Source of the DNA: Imbricaverruca yamaguchii
Taxonomy: Eukaryota > Arthropoda > Thecostraca > Neoverrucidae
Reading direction: 5' to 3'
Assembly (NCBI GenBank): GCA_034440575.1
Contig: JAOTOL010001524.1
Location: forward strand, 819,501 to 883,500
Length of the DNA: 64,000 bases
Within the stretch, counting starts at the first letter, position 1; each line of letters starts with the position of its first letter. The notes beneath the pieces are model-generated. The model worked only from the letters and a program-made list of their open reading frames with translations, did no database searches and had not been told where the DNA came from. Both the position numbers and the translations under genes were made by a program. Shown here in pieces: positions 11,901-26,100 of this stretch.

Positions 11901-14779
11901 AATTACCTACCGTTAGCACCAGTCACAGCCCAGCGACACCCGGATGCGACCACTGCTGCTTTGGTCTTGTGGTATCTAATGCGACAGTTCAAGTATGTGT
12001 GACGGAATTCGACGCCGATCTTGCCAATGGTATTCAGAAGACGGTAACTATCGCCAGAGGTTGGCGGTAACAATAAATTCGTTAGTAATATTGGATTGAT
12101 AATGGCTGTGGCTTACCAGCATCAGCTAACAGTTGATAGTCACTAAACCAGACAGACTCGATTTGTTTGCGGACGGGTGGAATATCCCACCGGCTAGCTA
12201 TTTCTTGGGGCACCAGGTCTCCTACTGCAGGTAAATATTTATGGAGATCAGATAGGATACAGGACACGTGATGGACAGGTATTCTGGGTCCAGTATGACC
12301 AGCCTGTTCGGCTGGCTGGCTCGTGGTCAGTTACATTTTCCGTCGGCACGAACCAGGTCGTCCACGTGGAACAATGGGTGGTATCAAACAGCTGCATAGC
12401 AGGCTCTGGCTCAGCGTAATACATAGCGGGATGTGATCAGAGGCGCAGCAAACAGGAGGTGCCCGGGGCCCCTCTCGCTTAGCAACCAAAAATACACTAG
12501 ATCATATTAGAAAGTTTGGGATTTTCACCATGCAAAGCTATAAACCTTCCGGACGATTCGCGCACTGGAGACTTCGTCTTTTAATTATATTTTTCGGGTC
12601 GGGTCCTCGTAGGAAAATCCTGACCGCTGTTTACCGCCTGTGTTTACCTGAATCATATTTTTCTGCGGGACAGATACCGCCCCTGATATTTCTAAACTCA
12701 CGGTTCCATATCCTCGCAAGATAGCACAACACAAGTCATAGCAAAATGTACCAAAAAACGTCTTCTGCAACTGTTCTGCAATGAATGCCCGCAGGTGTGT
12801 GCAAGATTTTGGCCGCCAGCCTCACTCCACTTGCATACTATTTGCAAAATCCTGGGGGAGGCTGCAATAACCTTTCTTTCCCCTCCCCTATCCTTTCTTT
12901 TTTTCGGGTGCCGAAGTAGCAATTACTAGCTCTATCGGGGTAAATTTTATAAGAATTGGAAGACAATTTCTAAATAACCTAAGCATATATTTACGGATTG
13001 CATCGCTAGACCGTGTGAAAAATGGCTTACTTAAGATGACGACGATTCCATCACCTCTATAGCCTTCCTAGTCCTTAGAGAACAGGAGCAAATTAGTGGT
13101 TATGCCCACATGTAGCCAGACTACCTGTGGGACCATGATGAACAACGTTGGACAACACCAGTAGACACACACTATTTGGCCAATACTAGTAGACATACAC
13201 TAGTTGACATATTTGGCGCCAGTTGACCGATACCAAGTACACTAGGTTGCTGGCTGAACAATGGAAGTCTATATAATTGGATAGCATGTAATATTTGTAT
13301 ACAAGAAGACTGCAGATAGCGTAGAACATTATGAAGCAGAACGGATTTCAACGCCGTGCATAACAACTTGTTACACGAATGCATATGACCCAATAAGACC
13401 CTGCCCTGTCCCCAAACTCACAAGTGACCCAGTGTATGGTGTGAATTGTGTGATTTGTCAGCATGGGATATTTAACAGAGTTTCTATTCTCTTTTTATTC
13501 CTGTCCAGCACTGAGCTAACAGAAGATAGGTCCATACCTATCTACCCTCGCCCGTTCAGAGATGGAGCAGAGCCTCGTCGTGCGATCATCACCAAACGCC
13601 AGCACCACGCTTCAGAGCCACCCGACCCTCACAATGTAATGGGGGGCATATTTACCCCCACCCCCTTAAAGTGCTTCTACGGTAGCATCTGAACGGCTAA
13701 CGTTAGCATTTTAGAATTTTACCTTCCGTTACTTGATTTCCGTACATTGTCCAAAAATTGCCCTCCAGGCATTTAAGACAGCGAGCTAGGGCGGGTCAAA
13801 GTCAGGTTAATACCTGGTCTAAATACGACTGTTTGTTTGTACTTTCAAACATTTTTTTAATGAGAAAACATGCAAGATGCAGATAAAAGTGAAGCATATG
13901 TGACGAGACAAATGATCCAAGAAAAAAAATTATTTAGCCATTTGGCGAGGAAGAATACATATGCATCAGTACTAAACGAATAAATACAAGGATAAATAGG
14001 AATCCTGTCACGTGTCATCACGAACGGGAATTTTAGTGAGGAAAGGTCACCGTGCAATGCAAATACAGAACTACAAACTGTGACCTCAGATTGCGTCTGG
14101 AGTTTAAATGGAAGATTAGCATTGGAACAATGCGACACCAGATTACAGCTAGGTGAAGGGTACTTTTTGTTTTAAAGTTCTATAGTTTCAAGTTGCAGTT
14201 GGAAATGCATCATAGCTGTGTTGTTCACCAGAATTTTCTCAAAGTCAAAGATGTTGTGACACGTTATGTTCTTTCAGCGGTGTGCTGTGGTTTAAGTCAA
14301 CACCTGAACAGACCACTCATGAGCTATGACCCGTAACGTTCAGAATATACATGTTTTCCAGGCACTCGTCGGGCACAAATACGGACTATTATGATGTTAG
14401 CATGTTTAAACCAGGTAATCTCGCACATCGAGCTCATTGATGACGTGATTAGATTCCCGATATTCTGGTAAAACATTTACGATTTCGTTCAAAATGTTCT
14501 GAAAAAAAGCTTCCAAAAACCAATTTATCTCTCGGAAATTCCGAAGGGTGGAAAAACAGCCACCACCCTTCTCTAAATTCCACATGCTTTCAAACTTGTT
14601 ACCTTCAGCATTTCATAGACTTCCAGATATTTAACGTTGAAATGATCGCTGACCATGATCGTTCCAATCGTTCCACGTGTTTCCTGTGCTAGGCTAAATC
14701 TTCAGTTTGCACATCATCAGTATTGATGCACGAAGCATCGCAGTTGTTTTACGACCAGGGATAACGGCGAAGAGACGTT
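8971..14779. other. no gene seen, 5.8-kb intergenic stretch
   Basis: Mostly AT-rich, unique-looking sequence. I found no reading frame with protein-like composition, no tandem array, no tRNA and no recognisable transposon. Several frames of 60-90 codons occur at chance density. Confidence 0.55.
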
Positions 14780-14973
14780 ATCCTTCTCTCTGTTTTTCTC
14801 TCTGTTTTTTTTCTCCTCCCTCTCCCTCCCTATTTCTCTCTCTCTCCCACTCTCTCCCTCTCTCTATATCTCTATCTCTCTATCTCTATATCTCCATCTC
14901 TATATCCCTTTATCTCTCTATGTCTATCCCTATATCTATATCTATTATCTCTCCTTCTCTCTCTTTCTCTCTA

Positions 14974-15039
<66 letters not shown>

Positions 15040-15190
15040 CTGTATATATATATACATATATGTGTGTGTGTGTGCGTGTCTGTGTGTGTGTTTCCTCCTC
15101 TGTCTCGATATCTACCTCCATATTTATCGCTGTCTATCTCTGTCTGTATGTCTGTCTGTCTGTATGTCTCTGTGTGTGTTTGTCTGCCTC
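14780..15190. repeat. polypyrimidine tract with CT, TATC and TG microsatellites
   Basis: About 400 bp of almost pure pyrimidine on the plus strand: irregular ctcc, ctat and ctctatat units, then a near-pure (CT)n from about 14979 to 15031, then (TA)n, (TG)n and tgtctgtctgtatgtc. Such mirror-like tracts can form triplex DNA. Apparent proteins made of Ser/Leu or Cys/Val are repeat artefacts. Confidence 0.95.
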
Positions 15191-15442
15191 TCTTTCTTGG
15201 CCTCTCGCGGATTTAGGCTCAGAGAGCTCACCTTTATTTCATAGCTTGCCGTTGGTCAACTCAATTTAAACTGAGGTGGCACGAAAGGACAGGCGCGAAA
15301 TTGGCAAAGGCGGAAGTCAAACGTGAATCAGATCAGGTCTGCAAATAGTACTTCTACTATCATTCGAGGCGCATTAGTTATCGAGGTCTTCGCCATCGTT
15401 CACACGGTGCGGACAGCACCTCAGTCCTTCCCTGCTCATAAA

Positions 15443-15575
<133 letters not shown>

Positions 15576-15775
15576 TGATGTCAGAGTTGATATGGCACTG
15601 TGATGCCGTTGTCCTGGCAACCAGTAGGCTTCCCGATGTCGGAACACCACTATCGCTGCCCAGACACCAGGAGACTGCCTCCGCAGCGGTAACTCCTTGG
15701 TGTAGGAGTATGTAGAAGTATGTAGAAAACTACTGCGGAATGTTGTTCGAGCATCGGTAGCCCTCTGACAGAAAG

Positions 15776-16757
15776 TCCGTAGACCACTGCCGCTGCCCGG
15801 CCACCAGGAGGCTACACGAACAGCGGCAGACCTGGCTTCAGTGTGTAGACCGCCGCCGCTGGCCGGACAGCAACAGACCTGGCGTCGGTGTGTAGACCGC
15901 TGTTGCCCGGACAGCGGCAGACCTGGCTTCAGTGTGTAGACCGCCGCCGCTGGCCGGACAGCAACAGACCTGGCGTCGGTGTGTAGACCGCTGTTGCCCG
16001 GACAGCGGCAGACCTGGCTTCAGTGTGTAGACCGCTGCCGCTGCCCGACCAGCAGCTGATCTGGTGTTGGTGTGTGGACCACTGCCGCTGTCCGGCCAGC
16101 GGCAGACCTGGTGTCGGTGTGTAGACCGCTGTTGCCCGGACAGCGGCAGACCTGGCGTCGGTGTTTGACCGCTGTTGCCCGGACAGCGGCAGACCTGGCT
16201 TCAGTGTGTAGACCGCTGTTGCCCGGGCAGCGACAGACCTGGTGTCGGTGTGTAGACCGCTGTTGCCCGGACAGCGGCAGACCTGGTGTCGGTGTGTAGA
16301 CCGCTGTTGCCCGGGCAGCGGCAGACCTGGTGTCGGTGTGTAGACCGCTGTTGCCCGGACAGCGGCAGACCTGGTGTCGGTGTGTAGACCGCTGTTGCCC
16401 GGACAGCGGCAGACCTGGCTTCAGTGTGTAGACCGCTGCCGCTGTCCGGACAGCGGCAGACCTGGCATCAGTGTGTAGACCACTGCCGCTGCCCGGCCAC
16501 CAGGAGGCTCCCCGGACAGCGACAGACCTGGCGTCGGTGTGTAGACCGCTGTTGCCCGGACAGCGGCAGACCTGGCTTCAGTGTGTAGACCGCTGTTGCC
16601 CGGACAGCGGCAGACCTGGCGTCGGTGTGTAGACCGCTGTTGCCCGGACAGCGGCAGACCTGGCGTCGGTGTGTAGACCGCTGTTGCCCGGGCAGCGACA
16701 GACCTGGTGTCGGTGTGTAGACCGCCGCCGCTGCCCGACCAGCGGCTGATCCTCACC
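15776..16757. repeat. 44-bp minisatellite, about 22 copies
   Basis: The unit reads tgtgtagaccgctgttgccc, then ggacagcggcagacctggcg, then tcgg. Variants differ at fixed places (gctgttgccc or gccgccgctg; gcgtcgg or cttcagt), and neighbouring variants alternate in blocks, indicating higher-order duplication. It ends about 55 bp before the homeodomain-site cluster at 16813. Reading frames of 75-120 codons across it are by-products. Confidence 0.95.
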
Positions 16758-16812
16758 AGCAGCACACATCCCATCCGGGGCGGTCGTATTGACCCGGCGC
16801 GCCGTCGCCACC

Positions 16813-16876
16813 TAATCCCGGATTAAGTGTCGGATTAGGAGCGCGGGATTAGGGGGATTGGGCTGAAAAATAATCC
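16813..16876 (+). promoter_or_regulatory. cluster of five TAATCC/GGATTA (K50 homeodomain) sites
   Basis: Perfect sites lie at 16813 (TAATCC), 16820, 16832 and 16846 (GGATTA) and 16871 (TAATCC), plus a near match GGATTG at 16855. The first two form the inverted pair TAATCCCGGATTA. The cluster is about 150 bp upstream of the candidate start codon at 17025, in a CpG-rich stretch. TAATCC is the known preference of homeodomains with Lys at position 50 (Otd/Otx, Bicoid, Pitx and Dve itself). Promoter function and the bound factor are inference. Confidence 0.55.
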
Positions 16877-17024
16877 GCGGCGGCGGCGCGGCGCGGCGGC
16901 GGCTCACAGTGGCGGCGAGTGTGGAGCGCGCCGGACGTGCTGTGGCGCGCCGCACTGGTCCCGCTGCCGTGTGCTCCCGCCCACGGAAGCGTGTGAGCGT
17001 CGCCGTGTGTCGGCAGGGCGCGCC

Positions 17025-17114
17025 ATGGACGAGACGGGTCACGGCGAGCTCATGATGACGGCCCACTGGAGCAACGCCAGCAAGCCCATCGATCACTCCG
17101 ACAACAGTAACGAG
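17025..17114 (+). CDS. candidate first coding exon of dve
   Basis: The ATG sits in a good context (cgcgccatgg) within CpG-rich DNA. Thirty codons follow, ending in a strong donor GAG|GTGGGT, and the frame runs into unrelated sequence if not spliced. The peptide (MDETGHGELMMTAHWSNASK, then PIDHSDNSNE) looks like a conserved N-terminal leader rather than random DNA. I link it to dve because it is the only such exon upstream, on the same strand, beside a cluster of K50 homeodomain sites. The problem is phase. This exon ends in phase 0, while the exon at 40261 needs one base from its upstream neighbour. Either an unseen exon lies between, another donor is used, or this belongs to something else. 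The intron would be about 23 kb. Confidence 0.45.
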
Positions 17115-20100
17115 GTGGGTTGCGCAGAGGGCGGCTCTGCTCGCACAGCCGGGTCGGGCTGCCTTCCGGCGCCTCGCTGTTCCGTTGCCATGTTATTGTG
17201 TGGCAGCATCAAGCGGTCTGTGTTGAAATCGTTGCACACTCTCCGTGCAGCTCACTTCTTTCCCCGCGTCCTCCTGCGTTCAATTACTTGGTTCGTTGCG
17301 AACTGATTAATGATTGCATCCAGAGATGAATCAATATCTAAAAGACCAAACTAGTCGTTTCATTCCACCACCAGCAGTGGGAATCATGCTGTTGATGGGA
17401 TATATGCGAAGCAACGTACATGGACATGGAATGTTCCTGGAACATAGGCCGCTTCGATGCTGAGCATTGTCAATACATTTACAGCAGTCGTGTCGAGTTA
17501 ATGGTGTAATTTGTGCCAGTGTGCCTCCTAATTAGCCGGTCAACCTCCTACCACCGGTCAATGTGGATGGTTGACAAAAGCTTCCACGTGAAGATAATCT
17601 TTGATTTATATGGAATGCATGGATTAGTATCCGCTTCTTGAGCAGGAATCCACCTGGTCTTTTGCCAGCCAATACGCTATTTGAAGAGATGAATAGATGC
17701 AGCATATCAAAAACAATGTTGCGGATTGGACGTCAGTTTTTACCAAACCTGCTATGTCATAATTGTATCAAGCCTAGAGGCTGTCAGCTTGGTTTGCATC
17801 AGTTCGCCTCCCGTCATTTGTCAACTCCCCTCCGTCTGCTGTCATTTTTCCCACTACCCCACCATATCATTTCAGTTTGGCTCCAATCCCCTTGAGTACA
17901 AAATGATCAGCTGACAGGCACGCCCAAAACCAACCCCTCTGTGTGCATTGTTGTAAATGATAAAAATTTGCAACTATTTGAATAATAATGAACATCGCAA
18001 CCGGCGAAGCGCAAACAGTAACCACTGTCTATATTCGAACCAAAATGAAACTGACATTCGCAATGCAGTTGTCAAGATGTTCTGGCATGTTTTTGTTCTG
18101 TCGACTTGGCATAGCAGTTCACCCAGAACCACCTGAAATGTGGCATTCGCTACTCTTCATGGCCACCTGTAAGGTGGCATTCACTACTATTCGCTGTCCT
18201 GACAGTCCACCATGCATTGGTTACCACTCATAATTGTGGTTCCACTGAAGCCACTGCGCATCACCCATTGGTGCTCGAGCACCATGCTCCACCACGCCCT
18301 CGTCGTCTCCAGATCCCCATTGATAAACGGGGCCATGCTGCCCCATCCTATCCCACTCTGGAAGCCTGGGACTGTCCCAAGCACTGCAAGTTGCCATTTC
18401 CATTGCGACCCTTCACAGCGCTACACACAGCTGGCTGGCTGTCGGAGGCCCTGCGATAGATAGCGGGGTACGGCATGAAAGTGGATATTCGCTGTGGATT
18501 GGAATGCAGGCCATAAGGTGTAGTCCACGAAACCTCTCCACGTGTATTATGCTGCAGGTGCATCATGCAGCAGTGTTACTTGCCTGTGAACCAGACATCT
18601 GCCTAAAGATTAGACATCTGCCTGAAGACCAGACGTCTGGAACATCAAGACCACATCGGAGACGAAGGTGTCCGTGACACGCGTCAGCAATCTCGAAGCA
18701 CTGCGTGCATCTGCACTCGAGCACTGAACTAGCTCGGGGCTGAGGCGTCTGCCCCCGGATCCGTCCAGACTTCCTCAGTGCTGCGTGACACATGCGTGGC
18801 GAGAATGATGGCTCCGGTGACAACGCCCTGTGCCGCCTTCCGACCAGCACACACCCGGCGTCTGCCGACGAATCGCCCGCGTGTCGGTGTCCGACACTGA
18901 AGCGAGGGAACTGCACGCATCGTCCCGTCGTCTTGTTCTCCTGTGCGATGCAGCCGAAGCTCCATAGCGGCCGGAGCTGGAACGCATCAAGTTGCTGGTG
19001 GTTATTGTCGTCGCAACTTGGACGTCCGCGGGAACATATACGCTCACCGCTGAAGCTTTTCCCATAGTCGTTGCACCAGTTCGTTTGGTCCGTGGTTTTC
19101 CGCTTTTCTGCTTAGTGTACCGATAGAACTGTGGTCACGAACCCATTTTTCAGTCGCAGAGTTCGTAGTAAGCATTCTAAAGGCGAAAGCAAGCTACCCG
19201 GATCCGATAACTTAGACGCTACAGTGAGGTGAACTTAGGCCAGATGACTAGGATACATCTGGAAATGTATGAATTAACACAGGTATTTGAGGGGAAATCT
19301 TCTTCCCGAAGTATTCCTTCGCGGAATCAGACGTCAAATGTACATGGGACAATGATTTCCACAGCTTCCTGTGCATAACCTAATTGCGCGCCATGTTACA
19401 AGCATTCTTCAGATGTGCTGATAGCTCTTTGGGATGCATATCAATCTCTAAACACAAGGTTGATGGTTTCAGTCCAGCCTATATCGTCGTTTTGTTTGTG
19501 CTTCTGCTATCATTTGTGTGGAGCTACCAATCTCAAATGTTCAGTTAATTGCTTTTGGAATGAAGTTAGCGGCTAAAAATTGTTTGTCCATTTATAATTT
19601 TCTTAAGAATTTTAAAATGAACGGTGTAGTATGGTATGAAGAATAGCTATCTCGACAGGAACGTCTTTCAGTTGCATTTGGTTGTTGCGGCAACGCTTCT
19701 TGTTTGTTATGAGAGAGTGGTTGGTTAGGGTGACTGAATCGTGCTTGAAGACTGGATGTGGATATTTCGTAGACCTATGGTAGATGGTTTTGGACATCAC
19801 TGATGGTTCCTCGAAATAACCTTTTCCATGGTCCACCGATTTTTCTGTGTTTTTTCCATCCTCTTCTCCGATGGGCATCTTATCCGCCGCCGAATGCCAC
19901 CGCCACCCAAGTTTGCGAGTACAAGCAATCATCAATGCCAATTACACATGATGAGCAGTACTACATACAGGTGTCTACTCCTTAGCTCAGCTTCAAGTAG
20001 CAAGCACTAAGCACAGGACAAAATATGTAAATGTTGTGTATTTTTTGAGCATGGTATCACATGCTGTGATAATGAGGTGTGTGTCGTGCAGTTGGGAGTG

Positions 20101-23100
20101 ACATTCTCCTAAGAGTATGTCTGTGACCATTGCGGTGCTGAGGGAGGCGTAGTGTTTGTATTGTGAGGTTGTTTTCACACTCACAACCCAAACGCTTCCT
20201 TAGACAGACAGACAGGTCATTCGATTCATTCAAACACTTCATTAGACAGACAATTCATTGCGCTGTAAAATATATTGAAGATGACAAATATACCACTGAA
20301 CAGCTGGCAGTAGTATGCAGGTTCTCTTTAGTAATTGGCATTACGAGAGAGACACTGATCTATCCAGCTTACTCACAGTCTGCGGCCGCTGTGGACGTCG
20401 GCGGAGCGCAGTCGAAGGGTGAGGTGGCCGGGCTTCTGGTGGGTGATGTAGGAGCGCACGGTGGCGGCCACTCCGATCGCAAGAGACATACTGCGTCGGA
20501 GCGTATCTGACGCTTCCCGTGATCAGTCCGCAATCGTAGCGGATCGTGCGCGAACATTGGCCCGCAGGTCATGGCACAACGTCTCTGAAAGTGAAGACAA
20601 CTGAGCGTACTGAAGACGATTGTAAAAACGACGGATGATGAGTGCGATCCTGTTCACCCACGAATGCATTCGTCAGTAGGGATTACGATGAGGATTCAGG
20701 ATGCAACAGCAGCAAAATGCGGTGGCTTATCGTAAATCCTCCAGCTCCTCGGACGAAGCATGCTGTGTGTTGGAAGTTGTGTTCGTGTTAGCAGTGGTGC
20801 AGTGTATGTGCGCCTTCCGGTGACTGCCATGCTTTCAGGAACAAGGACATCGCTCGCGCTAAAGCTGTCACGGCATCTTCACAGTGTGCTACACTCCACT
20901 CCACGTACACTAAGCCACTGCAGTAGTTTGCTTGCGATGTATTCGTGCATCTTCATCAAGGATCCGCCATGGAACAACTAAAGTATTCCTGAAGAAGACT
21001 GAAATGCACAATTCCTTGGTCGGACCCTGGTCTTAAAACAATGCGATTTCTTACTTCAATGTTCATGATATGCAAACAGGAGACTTAGTGTAAAACAGGT
21101 GTAAAGGTTAAAATCACGGACCCAGTCAAGGGCAAATACCTTGAAAATATGCAAAGAACTTTACATATGACCGTTTCGAAGCAGTTGGCACTAACGTAAG
21201 GGAACCGTGCCACAGAACTAAAACCATATATGTCCTCTTGGACAATTGTCCAGAAAAAAAAGAAATCCGGAACATATCCATGATTTTCAAGTTGACTTTC
21301 TGAATCCCGGTAGTATCAGACATGAACTCAGTCTGCAAATTTACCTCGGTTTGGACATTTTGCCTTCGAAATAGTTAGCATACCACCAACATGAGCATCT
21401 AGGGAGCTTAGACTGCACGCACCTTCAGGACGTTTCAGGTCATCTCAGTGAACGGATCTAATATTGATATGAAACCTGACAAGTCTTTGAAGAACATAGT
21501 TTTCCAACAGATATAGTATGAGCTCTTCAAATTTTGACTAATAACAAGGGTATATGCAAAGAAACATAGTTTGCACAATCACCTGGCCTAGAAACCTGAC
21601 CCGAGGTCAAATTTTGCATTTATGCTTTTTATCGTGTGTCTAAGGGTTCACCTTTCATATTTTAATGCATCTTGTATGATTTATGCAAAATGTTTCAATG
21701 TGCATCTGAAAACCACATTGAGACGAGGTCGTAATCTGATTTTGACACGCTCTAGCCGCGCTATCTTAGGAAACCAGCATGCGACGTTTTGACACAATGC
21801 GCACAAAGCACGCGATGGGAGGTATTACAAATTTCAAAGCGATCGCATGAACGGTACAGACGTTACTTCAGACAAATATAGCGCGTATCAAGATGACTCC
21901 ATCCTGCACTGCGAGGATTAATCGGTATCTATTTCGACCTGTGCACAGTCTCCGCCTGAAAACGCTTCTACGTCTTCTCTTCTCAAATGTCAGATACGAG
22001 AAGTGGAGAACAAATATTCAGGTTGATGGTTGTTTGTCCAGGCGCTGTGCGTTCATTGACCCCGCGATTGAGGCTGGCACATTGACGGGGTGGGAGCTTT
22101 ATTCCTGAATAAACGGTAGCCAGACCGCGTTTCCGGGGATTCGAACAGGCACGCTGTCTGTGTGTTAGAGACGCAATGCCTGCGTAAGAAAATAAAGATA
22201 AAATGCTTGCACATGCGAACGTACGTCAGCACAAAAAAAACCTGAGCTACGGGCTAAGCTTCCAGCGGGAAATTCATACTTCACTTTGGACTTCAGTTAT
22301 TCGCGCTGGAACTTCAAAGGATACACGATGTTTCGTTTCTGTTCATAACCATTTCACTTGTATGCCACTGCTTTCACTTCCCAGAAGGCAATTTGGTCAC
22401 TCTTGGACGTAGAATGGTCAACGAAACCAGCCAGCTAATGCGTACGGCTTCATTCTGATTAGTCTGGTCGCTTGTCATCAACTGTGCGCTGAAGCAATAC
22501 AGTCCCCTACCTGAGCTGGCAGCCTTAATAATATCTTCAAAAAGCATTCCTACTTAGCCTCAGAGCGTAAGCGATACTTTTTGACGTAGCCTGAAGCTCT
22601 GGTGACTCGTGACAAATCGCGCACCACTGCTGAACCGGTGAGCACATGGACAGTTGGGCAGCTGGGCAGCTGGGTGCGTCCTACTCGGATTGCACCGACA
22701 GCGCCCGTACCGTCTACGTTAGCGAATAAAAGAGGTCATCACTACGTAGTGATGAATTCGAAAATGTTGACACAAACGAATTGCGTGCATCGGATCAAGC
22801 ACGGATTTATGGTACCTGTTATTGGTGTGGCTGATAGCTGTGGCCTTGTTTGCCAATGTGAGCGCCCCATCTCTACCTCATGTACGACATTGCATACCAA
22901 GGAACATTGCACAATTGCAGGCTTCTTTCTGTTGAAGCCAGATACATGACATAGGGTCTAAGTGCGTCACGAATGAGACCATATAAAGTCCCCTCGTGCT
23001 TGTGCTATTTCGACTCTTTTTCATTCATATTATCATCAGTCTACACATTCCTGCATATTTATGCAGTGTGAGCCACCGTCATTTAAATAGTGATGACCTA

Positions 23101-26100
23101 CAATTATAGCATGCTTTCCAAAGTTTTCAGCACGAATGGCAGAAACTGTGATGATAATATAATGCATGTTGTGCAACGAACAAATAAAAGAGCAATCTAG
23201 CAGCTGAATTAGGAGTTGGCATGACGGCACATTGATTGGCCCTGTATGACACTTCTCTCTTCATTCCGATCTACAGCCACTGCAATTGACCAAGACCCCA
23301 GGAAGTAGACTGCCCCAAGGCTGCAATGGCGTCGTTGAAGCCTATCAGAGACGGGCTGCATCGCCGACCACAACTTCAGAGATGACCACACCAACAGGTA
23401 GGTCATAGGTCGCAGTGTCTGTCAGTTCAGCCAGAGGTCAGGGGGGAGAAGGGGGGGTAAGTTCCTAAAAAAAGGTTTTGGGGTTAACTCTCACCTATCT
23501 CTACTTCCCCCGCGAAAAAAGGGGAGAATAAAATGGGCAGGGTGTGATACAGATTTGTCAGCGGTGCGGGTTCCCTGCAGGTGGGTTAATCGTGGCGGTG
23601 ACTGATATGTCAACTGAGGCCGCAGTGTCAATCAGGTCAGTTGCAAAGGTCGAGGTGTGTGTCAGGCCAACAAAAGGTCAGCATGTACATTAAGTCAGTC
23701 AGAGTTTATGGAGTATTCTAGTGCTCACCACGCTTCAAGGTGTTCACTAGAACCTGGTGCACTGGAAAGATGACGGGAGCAACCATAAATGAGCAGTTCT
23801 TTTCTTGGCGGTTGTTTCTGGGCGATGTCCGCAGGTGAGGGCCCGAGCCAAGACCAAGGTGACCAATGGCTGGGAAATAGCTCACGGAATTTGTTTTATT
23901 CAATATTTGCGGTTCACCTAGCGGCGTTTTTGTGTAAAGCATGCACTTGTATATACACGGCAGAGGTTCTATTTTCGGCACTATTGCCACGTTGACGCGT
24001 TGGCTCTCTGGTTCGCCACCATAGCAGGTTGTGGACACGGCTCTGCTGTTGCGATTGCCCGGACCCGGTGAGCACAGGACTGGTCAGGTGAGACGAGACT
24101 AGGCCGTGCCCCAGAACCTGCTACCGGTCCGAAGAACCTGCTTGAAGATAGATTATGCCCGTGAGACCGATGTCATGGGCTCTGGTCGGTCACCGGTAGT
24201 GCGGTGAACACTACCCCAGCTTCTCACTTAGGCTACATGGGCACTCGAAAGTAAATTCGAAGCTGGATAGGATCAATCGACGCGCTTAGCCCTGTTCGTT
24301 CGGAGTGCTTGCATGGTATTGTCGGGCTTGACAATGCATTGTCCGTTCAAAGAAATGCGAGAGAAGCTTCAATGTATGGACGTATTTTGCGAAATGTGGT
24401 GCATTTTGGACACGCTGAAATTATTTATGGTTTTGTTATATGTCAGGCAGTAACAGGCGAATGGTTGACGATTAAGCACACATAATTTTTTGGTGCTATT
24501 TTGATCCAATATTTTTGTTTTTAAGTGATTCGCAAGCAAATCATAAGCAGCTTAGATAAACGTATTATTGAGATGGAGCCGGACTAGCCTCGTGTATGCT
24601 AGAATGCCTAGGTTACGTTAGGTTTTTGAATTACGTACTTCATTGCACATTTCACCTCCCCAAAGCCACTTTTTGTTAGTATAATTTCCTTTGAAATCTG
24701 GTATAAAAGCTGAAATGTGAATTTACCAAGTAGGCGAGGTTAAAACATTTCCTACAATAATATTTATGTTTTTATATATATTGCTCTGCCTAAGGCTGCT
24801 CTTCAATATTATTGAACGGCACGACCCAACACTGATGGGAGCTGCTGTTCGTCAACTGCACCGTGAGAATTTTCAGCGGAAACGAACAGTTACATCCTCT
24901 TACTAATGTTAACAGGCATGACTTTTGCTATTTTGCCATCACAATCTGATTCACAACCTAAATTAAAAATTTACCAACTAGGTAAGAATAGGTTAGGCTA
25001 GACTAAGCTAGACTAGGTTAGGCTACGTTCGGTTAGGCTAAACAAGACGTCTGATATTTGTAATTATTTTTCATCACATATTACCCGACTCAAACCCATG
25101 TTTTCATTGAATTTTACGGTCATGACGTGATCAGATGATGTTGGAAGCCGTGATTCGCAAAAGTTTGCGAACCACGACTTCTATTGCGTTGCAGTTGCTT
25201 ACATCGCAGTTCTGGAATGTAAATATTTCCATCGGAAATGAGCAGTCACACCATCTCCATAAGCATGCGTTTTTTAATCAAAATTTCCTAAGCAACCTAG
25301 AATGGCAATTTATGACCCAAGTCCTAAGTTAGGTTACATTGTTTCCAAAATGCATAAGTATTTTTCATTAAATATTACTTCACCCAAAGCTGCGAATTCA
25401 AATAAACTTTTCCAAATCTTATCCTATCCTACCTGATCCAACACGAATCATAAAATGTGTGTGATGGCAAACATGGGTGGTTGATAAAAGAACAAAATAA
25501 ATTTTCAGGTATGGTACAGTCACATCAACCCATTTTTGATGACAGAATGGTGTCTTTCTGGTGACAATACGTAGCATCATCTCAAAAAGGACAATAGGTA
25601 TCACTGATATATGATTATTAGCTTCTAACGCAGGAAGTCTGCGTTGGAAGTCAATCGCAATCACCACAACTTGGATCAGTGATTTAATCCTTTATTTCTG
25701 GTCAGTGGGATGAATTTCAAAGTCTAAATACAGCTAAGTATTGATTTATTTCTAAACACGTGGATGCTTTTCAAAGCTTAATGCACAAACCACTTCTGAA
25801 TTCAGCTCAAAACACCAATCCAAGTTTGCACATCGATGCGTATTGCCGTCGGGAACACGATTGAATTGATATCCCACTAGCCCCGGTATCGCTTCAGCTC
25901 ACCTTTCTTTTAGCCAATTTCCTTGTCTATAAGGAAGTATGTAATGACAGAAACAATATACGCAAAAAAACGCCGCACGAGGTTGTGTCGTTTTTGTCCT
26001 TAGCGTAAATGCAAACGAAATTCCTTCCCATTGCCTAAATCCTTCTTGGGGAAAGGATCTTAGCCAGCGCTTCATTCGAATTTACATATCGTTTGAAACG

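Noticed and set aside
22100..22200. tRNA-like B-box (gttcgaatcc on the minus strand)
   Set aside because: No A-box or D-arm at the right distance and no cloverleaf.
24985..25045. Interstitial telomere (TTAGG) repeat
   Set aside because: Units are irregular (ggttaggcta, gactaagcta) and the run is only about 60 bp; low-complexity sequence is as likely.
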